This document shows positions 53,096 to 62,410 of a stretch of 64,000 bases of DNA, in pieces. Below the pieces are notes generated by a model. The model made no database searches. It saw nothing but the letters and a program-made list of their open reading frames with translations, and had not been told where the DNA came from. Origin of the DNA: Microthrix sp041394405 (lineage in GTDB: Bacteria; Actinomycetota; Acidimicrobiia; Acidimicrobiales; Microtrichaceae); the NCBI GenBank assembly GCA_041394405.1, contig JAWKIF010000017.1, forward strand, positions 1-64,000, read 5' to 3'. A program made the position numbers and the translations under genes. Position 1 is the stretch's first letter; every line of letters begins with the position of its first letter.

Positions 53096-53476
53096 TTACA
53101 GCGAGTCGATCTCGGCCTGGCGCTTCTTGGAGAGCGAGGAGCGCACGAGCCGATACGAGTCGGCGATGAGGTCGGGCAGCTCGGCAACCGGTTCGTCGCC
53201 GGTGAGGTCGAAGGTGATCCAGTGGCGTTTGTTCATGTAGTAGCCGGGCCTGGCGCAGCCGTACTGATCGAGGAGTGCCAGCACCTCTTCGGGCGGGGCC
53301 TTGAGGGTCACGTAGCCAGGATCGGATGTCTTGACCATGGCGAAGATCTTGTTGTCGAGCCGATACACATCAACCTCTGGGCCGAAGGTGTTGTCGAGTG
53401 AGGCTTCTGGCATCTGGCAACACCATTCACCAGCCTGATGAAGGGTCGGATTGTTCGGGTTCGAGTTGGTGGGCAT
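53096..53476 (-). CDS. MmcQ/YjbR-like protein
   Basis: The product has 126 residues from the ATG at 53476. CQMPEASLDNTFGPEVDVYRLDNKIFAMVKTSDPGYVTLKAPPEEVLALLDQYGCARPGYYMNKRHWITFDL matches the YjbR/CyaY-like fold, with the family's FG.....Y....K.FA and KxHWI-type motifs (NKRHWITFDL). Some members bind DNA, but the cellular role is unclear. The longer frame to 53719 is judged to be non-coding overlap. Confidence 0.78.
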   Translation of the reverse strand: MPTNSNPNNPTLHQAGEWCCQMPEASLDNTFGPEVDVYRLDNKIFAMVKTSDPGYVTLKAPPEEVLALLDQYGCARPGYYMNKRHWITFDLTGDEPVAELPDLIADSYRLVRSSLSKKRQAEIDSL

Positions 53477-53894
53477 GGTCAGGCTCCGATGTGTGGCGCA
53501 CCACCGACAAGGTTCCAGCATGGTCACGCAGGTGGACGACGGGCCGGCCCCAGGCGGTGTCGAGAGACTCAGCCAACGCTGCACCGCCAGCGTACGCAGC
53601 TCGATCGGATACTGCTGCGAAGTCGTCGTCGTAGATGGATCCAACGCACCTGGTGACGCCATCGACGTCGCCGTTGCGGTGGCGAAACGGCGCCGTGGTG
53701 GCATCGCCCTGCGGACCAAGGGCGGGATTCAGCTCTGGGGCAGCGACGGGCATACCACGCCCGCGACCTGACGTTCGACGAGGTGAAGCCGGTCCGAATC
53801 CCCCGCATGACCACGCACCTCTGGCAACCGAACGCCCGAGCAACAGCGACCACCTAGAAACACGCATCACCCTCAGCTTGGCAAGGCCCGTATC
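53477..53894. other. Gene-poor 418-nt stretch, possible degraded coding remnant
   Basis: No convincing gene is present. One plus-strand frame ending at a TAG at 53854-53856 reads like protein over ~50 residues (…RAYHARDLTFDEVKPVRIPRM…) but has no clear start. A minus-strand frame contains the protein-like GSIYDDDFAAVSDRAAYAGG. Either could be a remnant of a lost gene. Promoters for the flanking divergent genes should also lie here. Confidence 0.35.
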
Positions 53895-54695
53895 GTGGCG
53901 GCCGTGGCGCGCCCGGACGATCACCGTCGACCAGAGCTGGGGTTGTCGCTCAGCGTTCTCGCGGTCACCACCGTGGTGCTGCTGCCCCATCCAGCGACGG
54001 GGCTGGTGGCGCTCATCCTTCTTGGGATCGCACGTTGGTCGGCAAGCGGCGGCGACGCCGAGTCAAGCGCAGTGAGCCTCGCCGCCCTGTGTTGGGCGAC
54101 TGTCGGTGCGGCATCGGTCGCGTCCTTCGGTCTTGTGTGGCCAATTCCCCAGGCGCTCGGACTCCTCGTCGCGTTCGCCACCTGGACCGCGTTCGGTCGG
54201 GACCAACCCGACTGGCTACGCGCCGGAACGGTCGACCGGACCACGTTCTGGCTTGCGGCGGCGTCGGTGCCCTTGACCTCTACTGCACTGGCATGGTTCA
54301 TCACTTCAGGACGCACCGATCTCGACACGGCAGCCGAAGGTCTCGTGGGGCTCCCCGCGTGGGCGATTCCTCTCGCCGGCATTGGGTTCTCCCTGGCCAA
54401 CCCAACCGTCGAGGAGATCCTGTTCCGGGGAGCACTCCAAACTGCGCTGACCAGGACATTGGGCAACGTCGGCTTGTCGGTGGTCCTTCAGGGCATCGCG
54501 TTCGGAGCCATACATTTCAACGGAGTCCCCGGCGGCCCCCTCGGCATGGCGATGGCCGGATTGTGGGGAACGGTGCTGGGCATCGTCAGGCACCGAACCG
54601 GCAGCATCCGCATTCCGTGGCTGGTTCACGTCTTCGCCAACGCCACCATGTTCACCGTCATCGCAACCATGGCCATCAACGACGGCATCCTCTGA
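53895..54695 (+). CDS. CPBP-family intramembrane glutamic protease
   Basis: The product has 266 residues and about eight membrane helices. The catalytic motifs of the CPBP (CAAX protease/bacteriocin-processing) family are present: TVEEILFRGALQTAL (paired Glu and Arg), GIAFGAIHFNG (His), and a final HVFANATMF (His/Asn). The start is a GTG; a later start is possible. In bacteria these proteins are linked to self-immunity, membrane stress or peptide processing. No bacteriocin-like gene is next to it. Confidence 0.8.
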   Translation: MAAVARPDDHRRPELGLSLSVLAVTTVVLLPHPATGLVALILLGIARWSASGGDAESSAVSLAALCWATVGAASVASFGLVWPIPQALGLLVAFATWTAFGRDQPDWLRAGTVDRTTFWLAAASVPLTSTALAWFITSGRTDLDTAAEGLVGLPAWAIPLAGIGFSLANPTVEEILFRGALQTALTRTLGNVGLSVVLQGIAFGAIHFNGVPGGPLGMAMAGLWGTVLGIVRHRTGSIRIPWLVHVFANATMFTVIATMAINDGIL

Positions 54696-55106
54696 CATCG
54701 GTGACGACAGCGTTGATGCACAACGACGACCCGACATGCGCGATGCAGAACCACGGGCCCGGACACGGGCCTCTGTGAATCGCCGGGTTTCGTGGGGGCT
54801 TCCCCGACTTGGGGTGCTTCAATGGATCGGTTCCCATCTCCGATGTCGGCGACGATGTCCTCTCACCGGAGCCCGCCACATCTACGACCCAGAGCAGGCT
54901 GATCCTTGCTCAGGGATCCACACCCGAGGAGCTGTATGCCAGCCGAGATCGGACATCGGACGCGGCCACCAAGGAAGCGCTGCTCGTCCGCCTCTGACTC
55001 GAAGGCGGCCTCGTGGCTGTCACCAAGCGCCGTTGGCGATGCTCGGCTGCCCTTCGGTGTCGACCTGACGAGGACGCTCACGCACGGACCCGGGCGCCGT
55101 GGGTGT
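54696..55106 (+). other. 411-nt stretch with one short unconvincing frame
   Basis: A plus-strand frame at 54809-54997 (62 residues, ending TSDAATKEALLVRL) looks partly protein-like but has no clear ribosome-binding site and is not recognised. The long in-frame extension upstream of the lipoprotein gene also passes through here in another frame. I see no RNA gene. The promoter for the lipoprotein gene is probably included. Confidence 0.3.
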
Positions 55107-56195
55107 TTGGCCAAGGAATGTCCCGGCTCGCGCCCTCGCCTCCAGATCGCCACCCTCCTGGCCGCGGTGCTCATGTTCGTGGCGGGGTGTGCGGGCGAGT
55201 CGTCGGACGCCCAACCGACGTCGCACCCAACCCCGGACGCCCCGGCGCCGGTGAAGGAAGGGACAACCCTCGAGGACCCTGCCCTCGGGGCTGAGGACGC
55301 CTCGTACTGGGACGGATCGGTGGCCGAGGGCCCCGACGGCCGCTTCCACCTGTTCGCATCACGGATGGCAAACGGGTGCGGCCTGAACTCGTGGTTGCAG
55401 AACAGCGAGGTTGTCCACGCCATCGCCGACAGGCCGGAGGGGCCCTACGAGGTCGACGCAGAGCCGATCGTCGAGGCCTTCGCCCACAATCCCAAGGTGG
55501 TCGCCGATCCCGAAGGGGGTTGGGTGCTCTACACGATCGGCGAGCCGGTTCCCGCCGAGGAGCAGGTTCACGAGTGCGACAACGGCGCCACGCAGGGGGA
55601 TACGCCCCAGGGGTTGTTCCCCCGCAACTGCGTGGTGAACGTGCAGCACGCCGACGAGCTCGGCGGGCCCTGGACCGAGCGCCAGGTCGTCATGGATGCG
55701 TCCTGGAACCCGTTGTGCCCGACCAACCCGGCGCCGGTGATCCACGACGACGGGTCGGTGTCGCTCGTGTACCGGGCCTACGACTTCGCCCTGGCAGTGG
55801 ACGGGAACTACGAGTTCCTCTACGCAGCCGAGGCCGATCGGTGGGACGGCGAGTATCGGCCGGTCGGCGACGGGCCGATCGTGGACGTGCCCGCCGAGGA
55901 CCCGACGCTCTGGGAATCGGACGACGGCTTCCACCTCCTCTTCAATCAGAAGTTCACCGAGCCTGAGCGCATCGGAGGGGCGGCCCACGGACCGAGCCTG
56001 ACCGAGCTCGAGCTGGACGACCCGCTCTATTCGCTTGAGCTTCGCCACGACGACGGCCCCACGGTCGCCGTCGTCCGCCGGGAACGACCTGCGCTGATCC
56101 GGACCGGCCCCGACCGTTGGGTGCTGCTCACAGCCGTCGAGCCCTCCAAGGACAACGACCGCACCGAGTTGGTCGCCACCGATGTCACCGCCTGA
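55107..56195 (+). CDS. Lipoprotein with glycosidase-like five-bladed propeller (GH43/GH32-like)
   Basis: The product has 362 residues if the TTG at 55107 is used; the frame is open back to 54906 but upstream residues do not fit a signal sequence. RPRLQIATLLAAVLMFVAGC gives a lipobox (VAGC), so it is lipid-anchored outside the membrane. The mature part has YWDGSVAEGPDGRFHLFASR, NPKVVADPEGGWVLYTIG, CVVNVQHADELGGPWT and DPTLWESDDGFHLLFNQ, a recurring pattern of blade-like units seen in GH43/GH32-type propellers. Catalytic acids cannot be assigned with certainty. It is the last gene before the CRISPR array. Confidence 0.65.
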   Translation: MAKECPGSRPRLQIATLLAAVLMFVAGCAGESSDAQPTSHPTPDAPAPVKEGTTLEDPALGAEDASYWDGSVAEGPDGRFHLFASRMANGCGLNSWLQNSEVVHAIADRPEGPYEVDAEPIVEAFAHNPKVVADPEGGWVLYTIGEPVPAEEQVHECDNGATQGDTPQGLFPRNCVVNVQHADELGGPWTERQVVMDASWNPLCPTNPAPVIHDDGSVSLVYRAYDFALAVDGNYEFLYAAEADRWDGEYRPVGDGPIVDVPAEDPTLWESDDGFHLLFNQKFTEPERIGGAAHGPSLTELELDDPLYSLELRHDDGPTVAVVRRERPALIRTGPDRWVLLTAVEPSKDNDRTELVATDVTA

Positions 56196-56350
56196 ACGTG
56201 ACCGACAACGGCGCCGCCGGGCTCGGCCGCCATCCCGACAAGCAAGACAGGGCGATTCGCGCCTGACCATGAGCAGGCGGGACGCGGGGGTGGTCCTCGG
56301 GTTGGTGCATCGATCGTCCGCAGTACCTTGTCAGCGGAAGGGTCGTCGAT

Positions 56351-59300
56351 GCTTCAATGCTGCCCGCCCCGAAGGGCGGGAGTCGGTACCCCCCGGTTCG
56401 GTGGCCGCCGCAGGGGACCCGAAGCTTCAATGCTGCCCGCCCCGAAGGGCGGGAGTCGGTTGGGCTGTTAGCTGGTGTGTCCGGAGACAGGTCAGCCTTC
56501 AATGCTGCCCGCCCCGAAGGGCGGGAGTCGGTCCAAGGACGTCGGCAAGATCCCCGGGCAGCGCACCCACCTTCAATGCTGCCCGCCCCGAAGGGCGGGA
56601 GTCGGGTTCCCGGGTGCCGCCGACGCCATCGCCAAACAGTCCCCTTCAATGCTGCCCGCCCCGAAGGGCGGGAGTCGGTTTCCGCCTAATCGGGTGGCAC
56701 CTAGTGATAGGTGACCTTCAATGCTGCCCGCCCCGAAGGGCGGGAGTCGGATCCGAAGAGCGGTCGAAGCTCCACGCCCAAGTACTCCCTTCAATGCTGC
56801 CCGCCCCGAAGGGCGGGAGTCGGTCCACCACGGCCCTCGCAGCGCCGCCGGGGTTCCTCTTGCTTCAATGCTGCCCGCCCCGAAGGGCGGGAGTCGGCAC
56901 CGGATGGCGGCCCTGGTCCGATCGAGGTCAACCCCGCTTCAATGCTGCCCGCCCCGAAGGGCGGGAGTCGGTGGCTTCTGCGTGAGAAGGCCACGGCGGC
57001 AGGAATCCCGCTTCAATGCTGCCCGCCCCGAAGGGCGGGAGTCGGACCACAAAGCCACCCAGCGTTCGCACCCCGAGTGGGCGGCGCTTCAATGCTGCCC
57101 GCCCCGAAGGGCGGGAGTCGGAAGCCCACTCTGCCCGAGATGCTCGAAGTTCTCGGGCTTCAATGCTGCCCGCCCCGAAGGGCGGGAGTCGGGCACGAGC
57201 ACGCTGCACCCCACGCGCACAGTGGGACGCTTCAATGCTGCCCGCCCCGAAGGGCGGGAGTCGGCCACGGCAACCACCCGTTGCGTGCTGATGGCAATCG
57301 CGCTTCAATGCTGCCCGCCCCGAAGGGCGGGAGTCGGCCGGTGAGCCGGAACGGGCGATCGTCCCGACCGCTGGCTTCAATGCTGCCCGCCCCGAAGGGC
57401 GGGAGTCGGAACGCCGGAGCGGTCGCTATGGTCGCTCGCTCACTAGAGGCTTCAATGCTGCCCGCCCCGAAGGGCGGGAGTCGGCTCTACACCCTCGTCG
57501 GCGACGTCGACGTGAGAGACGCTTCAATGCTGCCCGCCCCGAAGGGCGGGAGTCGGGACCCACCCGACCAGCACCACCCCCACCAGCCCCGCGCTTCAAT
57601 GCTGCCCGCCCCGAAGGGCGGGAGTCGGCGCCTTGGTCAGCTCGACGTTCCCGTCAAGTTGCCCCTCGCCTCATGCTGCCCGCCCGAAGGGCGGGAGTCG
57701 GGCGAATTTTCCCCAGAATTTTGCCAGCACTCCGAGCTTCACTGCCCGCCCCGAAGGGCGGGAGTCGGGTCGAAGGAAGCGGCTGAACGTGCCGTGACTA
57801 TCGCGCTTCAATGCTGCCCGCCCCGAAGGGCGGGAGTCGGTCCCCGGTGCCGCCGAGGCCATGGCCAAGCAGTCCGCGCTTCAATGCTGCCCGCCCCGAA
57901 GGGCGGGAGTCGGGGAAAGCGCTGGGTCTGGTCTGGTTCCTGTCGGTCTGCTTCAATGCTGCCCGCCCCGAAGGGCGGGAGTCGGTCCTGCCACGCCTTG
58001 ATCGGCGGGTGCTTGGTTCCCGGCTTGCTTCAATGCTGCCCGCCCCGAAGGGCGGGAGTCGGGACCGTCAGGGACGATCAGCGTGTCGGCGATGAAATCG
58101 AGCTTCAATGCTGCCCGCCCCGAAGGGCGGAGTCGGGCTGCGAGGAGTGCCCGCCGGCGGGCCGCGGTGAGGTGCTTCAATGCTGCCCGCCCCGAAGGGC
58201 GGGAGTCGGCGGATGCGATCGCCAAGGGTGCCAACCGCAAGCGCCGGCTTCAATGCTGCCCGCCCCGAAGGGCGGGAGTCGGTCGAACTCAGTCACCGAG
58301 CAACCTCCGGCCTTCCGGCTCGCTTCAATGCTGCCCGCCCCGAAGGGCGGGAGTCGGCGCGGGGGGTACCATTGAACGCGTCGTGAAGATCCAGCTTCAA
58401 TGCTGCCCGCCCCGAAGGGCGGGAGTCGGCGGCGCATTGACGCCGGGCAGCTCACGGTGGTGGACGCTTCAAGCTGCCCGCCCCGAAGGGCGGGAGTCCG
58501 GGCGATGATGGCCTCATCGCGTGAGCCGTAATCGGTGCTTCAATGCTGCCCGCCCCGAAGGGCGGGAGTCGGTTACAGGACGTTGACGAAGGTGGTCCAT
58601 GCTTGGTCGCTTCAAGCTGCCCGCCCCGAAGGGCGGGAGTCGGTCACCAAGCGACCGAGAACATCGAGGAACTGACCGCTTCAATGCTGCCCGCCCCGAA
58701 GGGCGGGGTCGGGCAAGAGTGGAACGTCGACCAACTCGCCGAGGCACAGCTTCAATGCTGCCCGCCCCGAAGGGCGGGAGTCGGGGCCCCGTGTTCGACG
58801 AATGCCGCGCCTGGGCCATCAAGCACGCTTCAATGCTGCCCGCCCCGAAGGGCGGGAGTCGGGCGGCCACGTCCACTTCGATCGCACCGGCGAACACCGC
58901 GCTTCAATGCTGCCCGCCCCGAAGGGCGGGAGTCGGCTGACCGGCCAGGGCCGACGCTGCCAGGACGGCACCGCTTCAATGCTGCCCGCCCCGAAGGGCG
59001 GGAGTCGGATGCCCGCTACGGGCTCACGCTCGACCCGGTCACCTCCGCTTCAATGCTGCCCGCCCCGAAGGGCGGGAGTCGGCGTGCTTGGCGGGACACC
59101 CCAGCCCGAGGAGTAGCCCCGCTTCAATGCTGCCCGCCCCGAAGGGCGGGAGTCGGATGGCGAGTGAGGGTCCCATGGGTGGGCCTGGACGGGCTTCAAT
59201 GCTGCCCGCCCCGAAGGGCGGGAGTCGGCCGGTGCCGATTCGGCGACCGCCGTGGTGGGTGACGGGCTTCAATGCTGCCCGCCCCGAAGGGCGGGAGTCG

Positions 59301-60186
59301 GACGGAGACCTTCACTCCGCTCCTTGAATGGATGGACTGAGGCTTCAATGCTGCCCGCCCCGAAGGGCGGGAGTCGGGCTCGGTCAGCCACCCAACCTGC
59401 TGACGGTTCCCGTGCTTCAATGCTGCCCGCCCCGAAGGGCGGGAGTCGGCCAGGTCGAGTCCTCCAGCGGCGTAAACGCGTCCGCCGCTTCAATGCTGCC
59501 CGCCCCGAAGGGCGGGAGTCGGAGGTGTCGTCGGCGGTCTTCGGGTCGAGCCGACACGCTTCAATGCTGCCCGCCCCGAAGGGCGGGAGTCGGCGAGCAG
59601 GTCTGCGCCGACCTCGCCACCCACCACACCGCTTCAATGCTGCCCGCCCCGAAGGGCGGGAGTCGGTTCGCGAACACGTTCTCTGCGATGTTGCGCGCCG
59701 GTATTCTGTTGCTTCAATGCTGCCCGCCCCGAAGGGCGGGAGTCGGCCGTGCGGGCGACCCCCGCTCGTTCCCGTTCGTTCCGGCTTCAATGCTGCCCGC
59801 CCCGAAGGGCGGGAGTCGGGCGAAGGCTGAGGGCTGCGTCGCCGTCGGTGGCGCCCGCTTCAATGCTGCCCGCCCCGAAGGGCGGGAGTCGGATGCCGGG
59901 CCGCCTCAGCGGCTCGAGAGCGTCACGGGCTTCAATGCTGCCCGCCCCGAAGGGCGGGAGTCGGGAGTCGCATCCCGAACACTCATCGAGGAGGAGTTCT
60001 GATGCTTCAATGCTGCCCGCCCCGAAGGGCGGGAGTCGGGCCCACCTCAATAACCCGATGGTGGATGCGCCACCGGCTTCAATGCTGCCCGCCCCGAAGG
60101 GCGGGAGTCGGGACACGCACCTGACGGCGTGCGACGTTGATGTCGAGTTTGCTTCAATGCTGCCCGCCCCGAAGGGCGGGAGTCGG
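56351..60186 (-). CRISPR. CRISPR array, 53 repeats of 36 bp, 52 spacers
   Basis: Counted directly: repeats start at 56351, 56424, 56496 and so on to 60151. In the presumed crRNA sense (minus strand) the repeat begins CCGACTCCCGCCC and ends GCATTGAAGC, close to the ATTGAAAC end of many type I repeats. An internal CCCGCCC/GGGCGGG 7-bp stem with a 4-nt loop gives a crRNA hairpin. Spacers are mostly 35-40 nt (34 to 44). Degenerate repeats occur at 57668, 57736, 58102, 58466, 58609 and 58678. Repeats at 56496-56788 have C instead of G as their first plus-strand base. The cas2-proximal end is uniform, so the leader is placed at high coordinates. Confidence 0.97.
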
Positions 60187-60389
60187 GGCTCGGTTGAGAG
60201 CCCATGGGAGGGTAGCGGAGTCGGGGGTGTTTTCGAGCACCCCCGACCGTGACGGCTGCTTCGTCTTGTCGCTTGTCGCCATTCGATACCTCGGCGCCTG
60301 ATCTACCTGGCTTTCGAGCGCCGCCCAGGGTTGGGCGGCTCAAGTCACCGCTCGCAACATCCCATCCACCCTGGAGGTGCAAGCCGAAA
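60187..60389 (-). promoter_or_regulatory. Probable CRISPR leader, with internal hairpin
   Basis: This is the non-coding gap between cas2 and the uniform end of the array, on the side from which minus-strand transcription would enter. A perfect 9-bp stem (60221-60229 with 60238-60246, 8-nt loop) lies 34 nt from the first repeat. It could end cas2 transcription or be an integration/IHF-like element. It is not A/T-rich in the way many leaders are, except around the cas2 end (CGAAACTATACGATCG). Confidence 0.6.
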
Positions 60390-60680
60390 CTATACGATCG
60401 TCGATCCGGCCTTCGGCAGCGGCGGTGCAGGACCAATGAACTCGAACGCGGACACGTCGTAGCCCTCACCCAAGGGGATGATCACCACAGAGTCCTCGCG
60501 GTGCTGAACCACAGACCCCAGACTCAACCTCATGTCGCAGAGCTCGGCATAGGTGAGGTCGCACACGAACACCGAATACTGCAGACGACTCCCGAAACCA
60601 ACCATGATCTTGGCGACGGTACGCAGACGACGGTCATCCCGTATGTCGTAGGCGACCAGGTATCGGATTCGTCCAGACAC
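60390..60680 (-). CDS. cas2: CRISPR-associated endoribonuclease Cas2
   Basis: The product has 96 residues from the GTG at 60680, 5 nt past the cas4-cas1 stop; the longer frame to 60857 is antisense/overlapping and rejected. RYLVAYDIRDDRRLRTVAKIMVGFGSRLQYSVFVCDLTYAELCDMRLSLGSVVQHREDSVVIIPL is a clear Cas2 ferredoxin-like fold with the conserved YDI-x-D Asp and the QYSVFxC strand. It forms the integrase complex with Cas1. Confidence 0.95.
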   Translation of the reverse strand: MSGRIRYLVAYDIRDDRRLRTVAKIMVGFGSRLQYSVFVCDLTYAELCDMRLSLGSVVQHREDSVVIIPLGEGYDVSAFEFIGPAPPLPKAGSTIV

Positions 60681-60685
60681 ACCTA

Positions 60686-62407
60686 CTACCTCGTCGTCAG
60701 CGGTTCGTAGCGGTCGAGCTCGCCAAGCGTGACCGCCGCGAGAATCCGTGCCTGCAATTCGACGGCGCGTCGGTACGACACCGCATATCCGAACACGGGA
60801 TGGGTCAGCTCTTGGCTCATTCGACGCTCGAACCTGCCAATCACGGTGCGGCGGCAATCGTTGGTCATGGCGACTCCCCCGGCACGCACCACGAAGCCGC
60901 TCGGACGCACCTCCCCGTTGTTCAGCAACGTCAGCACCACGGACTCAGCAACCAGTGGGCGGAACTCCTCGGAAAGGTCCAAGGCAAGAGCAGGACGCCC
61001 AAACCTTGGCCGGTGTAGCACCCCAAAGTAGGGGTCGAACCCCACCATCCGGAGGGCGGCGACGCACTCCTTGAGCAGAAGCGAGTAGCAGAACGACAGC
61101 AGAGCATTGACGCCATCTCGGGGCGGACGCCTATTCCGGCCCGAGAACGAAAAAACCTCGCCGGCGATGGCACCGCCACTTCGGATCATGGACTGGAACT
61201 GCCCGAAGTACAGCCGGGCAGCCGTTCCCTCGTATCCCAGGAGCGACTCCGCTGATTCGACAGACGCCGCCTTCCGCGCCAGACGCTTCAGCGACCGCAA
61301 CACCTCCTCGTCACGTGGCGAGGAGTTGCGCCGCAACAGCGTGCGGGAATTGCGGATCTTCCCGTCGATCATGGCGCCGGCCACCTCGACCGCCTGCGCT
61401 GATTCGCCCAACCGATACTGGCGACGACGCAATTCGACGTGCTTGCCAGGCAACCCCTCGGTGATGCCCGACAGCCAAGCACCGGTGCTGAACCAGAAGA
61501 TGGGCGCGTCACGGCTCATCAGCGTCCGGACCAACTGCGTCGTCACCTGCACGTTGCCGTAGACGCACAGCTGCGAAACGTCGATGAGACGGGTGGAGCT
61601 GAGAACCTCGTCCCGGAATCGGACCTCCACCCGATCCCCCTTCTTCGCCACCTTGGCGCCGGCCTTGGTGACATACATGGGAGCGGTTGAGGGGTCGGAG
61701 GCCATCAGCCGTCGGGGTGGCGACAGCCGTTGCCGCCGCATCATCAACGTCTCGTCCGGCAGGCAAATGCCCGCCAGAGAGCAGCCGTCGCACTTGGGGC
61801 TGCCCTCAAGTGGAGGCGGCGGCTCATTCGACGAGGCGGCGACCCTCAACGAGCGCAACGAGTCGAGCGTCGTCTCGACGAGGTCGTCGTCGAACTGGAC
61901 CCACACCCGCTCCCGGGTCTTCATGAAGAAGACGGCGCCCCGCTCGCACCGGTATTCGTTCTCGCGAAGCAGCAATCCCAAAGCCCCCAGCTGGACTCGT
62001 TCCGGCAGCCAGACCCGCTCGGCACATCGAGCAGGCGACCCCCGCTTCACGTCGATAGGAACGACGAGGTCTCCGTCGCCCTGGATGACATCCGCCTTGC
62101 CGATCAGGCCAAGGTGCTCCGAAGACAGGGCGACCGAAGTTGCTTCCCGGAACACAAGATCGTCGCCCGCTGCCGGGGCAGCACCCCGCTCTTGGTCAAC
62201 GGCCCGATGTTGCCACCTCCCATCGACAGTGAAGTCGTTGTCGACAAACTGCCCGCTGACCCATTCCAGGTAGAACAGGCGCGGGCAGTAGACGAACTCG
62301 TTGAGCATACGCACGGGAACCAAGGCGGGAACACCCTCGTCGACGGCCTGCGCCGCCTCCGGAGCAGTGCGACCCTCGTCGTTCACCTGAAGAACGGTAG
62401 TCGACAA
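60686..62407 (-). CDS. cas4-cas1: Cas4-Cas1 fusion protein
   Basis: The product has 573 residues. The N-terminal Cas4 part has Cys41 in FVYCPRLFYLEW, RecB-type nuclease residues D106 and D119-x-K121 (PIDVKRG), and the Fe-S cysteines C206, C209 and C215 (KCDGCSLAGIC). Cas1 begins near residue 244; its metal ligands are E393 (GYEGTAARLYFGQF), H465 (VLHRPRFG) and the acidic pair around D477-E481. The fusion is characteristic of type I-G (I-U) loci. The start appears to be TTG at 62407, three nt after the fic stop, with no clear Shine-Dalgarno; a GTG at 62386 is the alternative. It handles spacer selection and integration. Confidence 0.95.
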   Translation of the reverse strand: MSTTVLQVNDEGRTAPEAAQAVDEGVPALVPVRMLNEFVYCPRLFYLEWVSGQFVDNDFTVDGRWQHRAVDQERGAAPAAGDDLVFREATSVALSSEHLGLIGKADVIQGDGDLVVPIDVKRGSPARCAERVWLPERVQLGALGLLLRENEYRCERGAVFFMKTRERVWVQFDDDLVETTLDSLRSLRVAASSNEPPPPLEGSPKCDGCSLAGICLPDETLMMRRQRLSPPRRLMASDPSTAPMYVTKAGAKVAKKGDRVEVRFRDEVLSSTRLIDVSQLCVYGNVQVTTQLVRTLMSRDAPIFWFSTGAWLSGITEGLPGKHVELRRRQYRLGESAQAVEVAGAMIDGKIRNSRTLLRRNSSPRDEEVLRSLKRLARKAASVESAESLLGYEGTAARLYFGQFQSMIRSGGAIAGEVFSFSGRNRRPPRDGVNALLSFCYSLLLKECVAALRMVGFDPYFGVLHRPRFGRPALALDLSEEFRPLVAESVVLTLLNNGEVRPSGFVVRAGGVAMTNDCRRTVIGRFERRMSQELTHPVFGYAVSYRRAVELQARILAAVTLGELDRYEPLTTR

Positions 62408-62410
62408 GCT

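Noticed and set aside
54801..54835. GCTTCAATG string resembling the start of the CRISPR repeat outside the array
   Set aside because: Only nine bases match and the hairpin part is absent.
56182..60252. Many 60-550-residue open frames through the CRISPR array with recurrent MLPAPKGGSR or RLPPFGAGSIEA
   Set aside because: They are translations of the 36-bp repeat in different frames. The periodicity is that of the array, not of protein.
60681..60857. 59-residue N-terminal extension of Cas2
   Set aside because: It overlaps the end of cas4-cas1, and Cas2 proteins begin just before the (R)YLVAYDI strand. GTG at 60680 gives the standard size.
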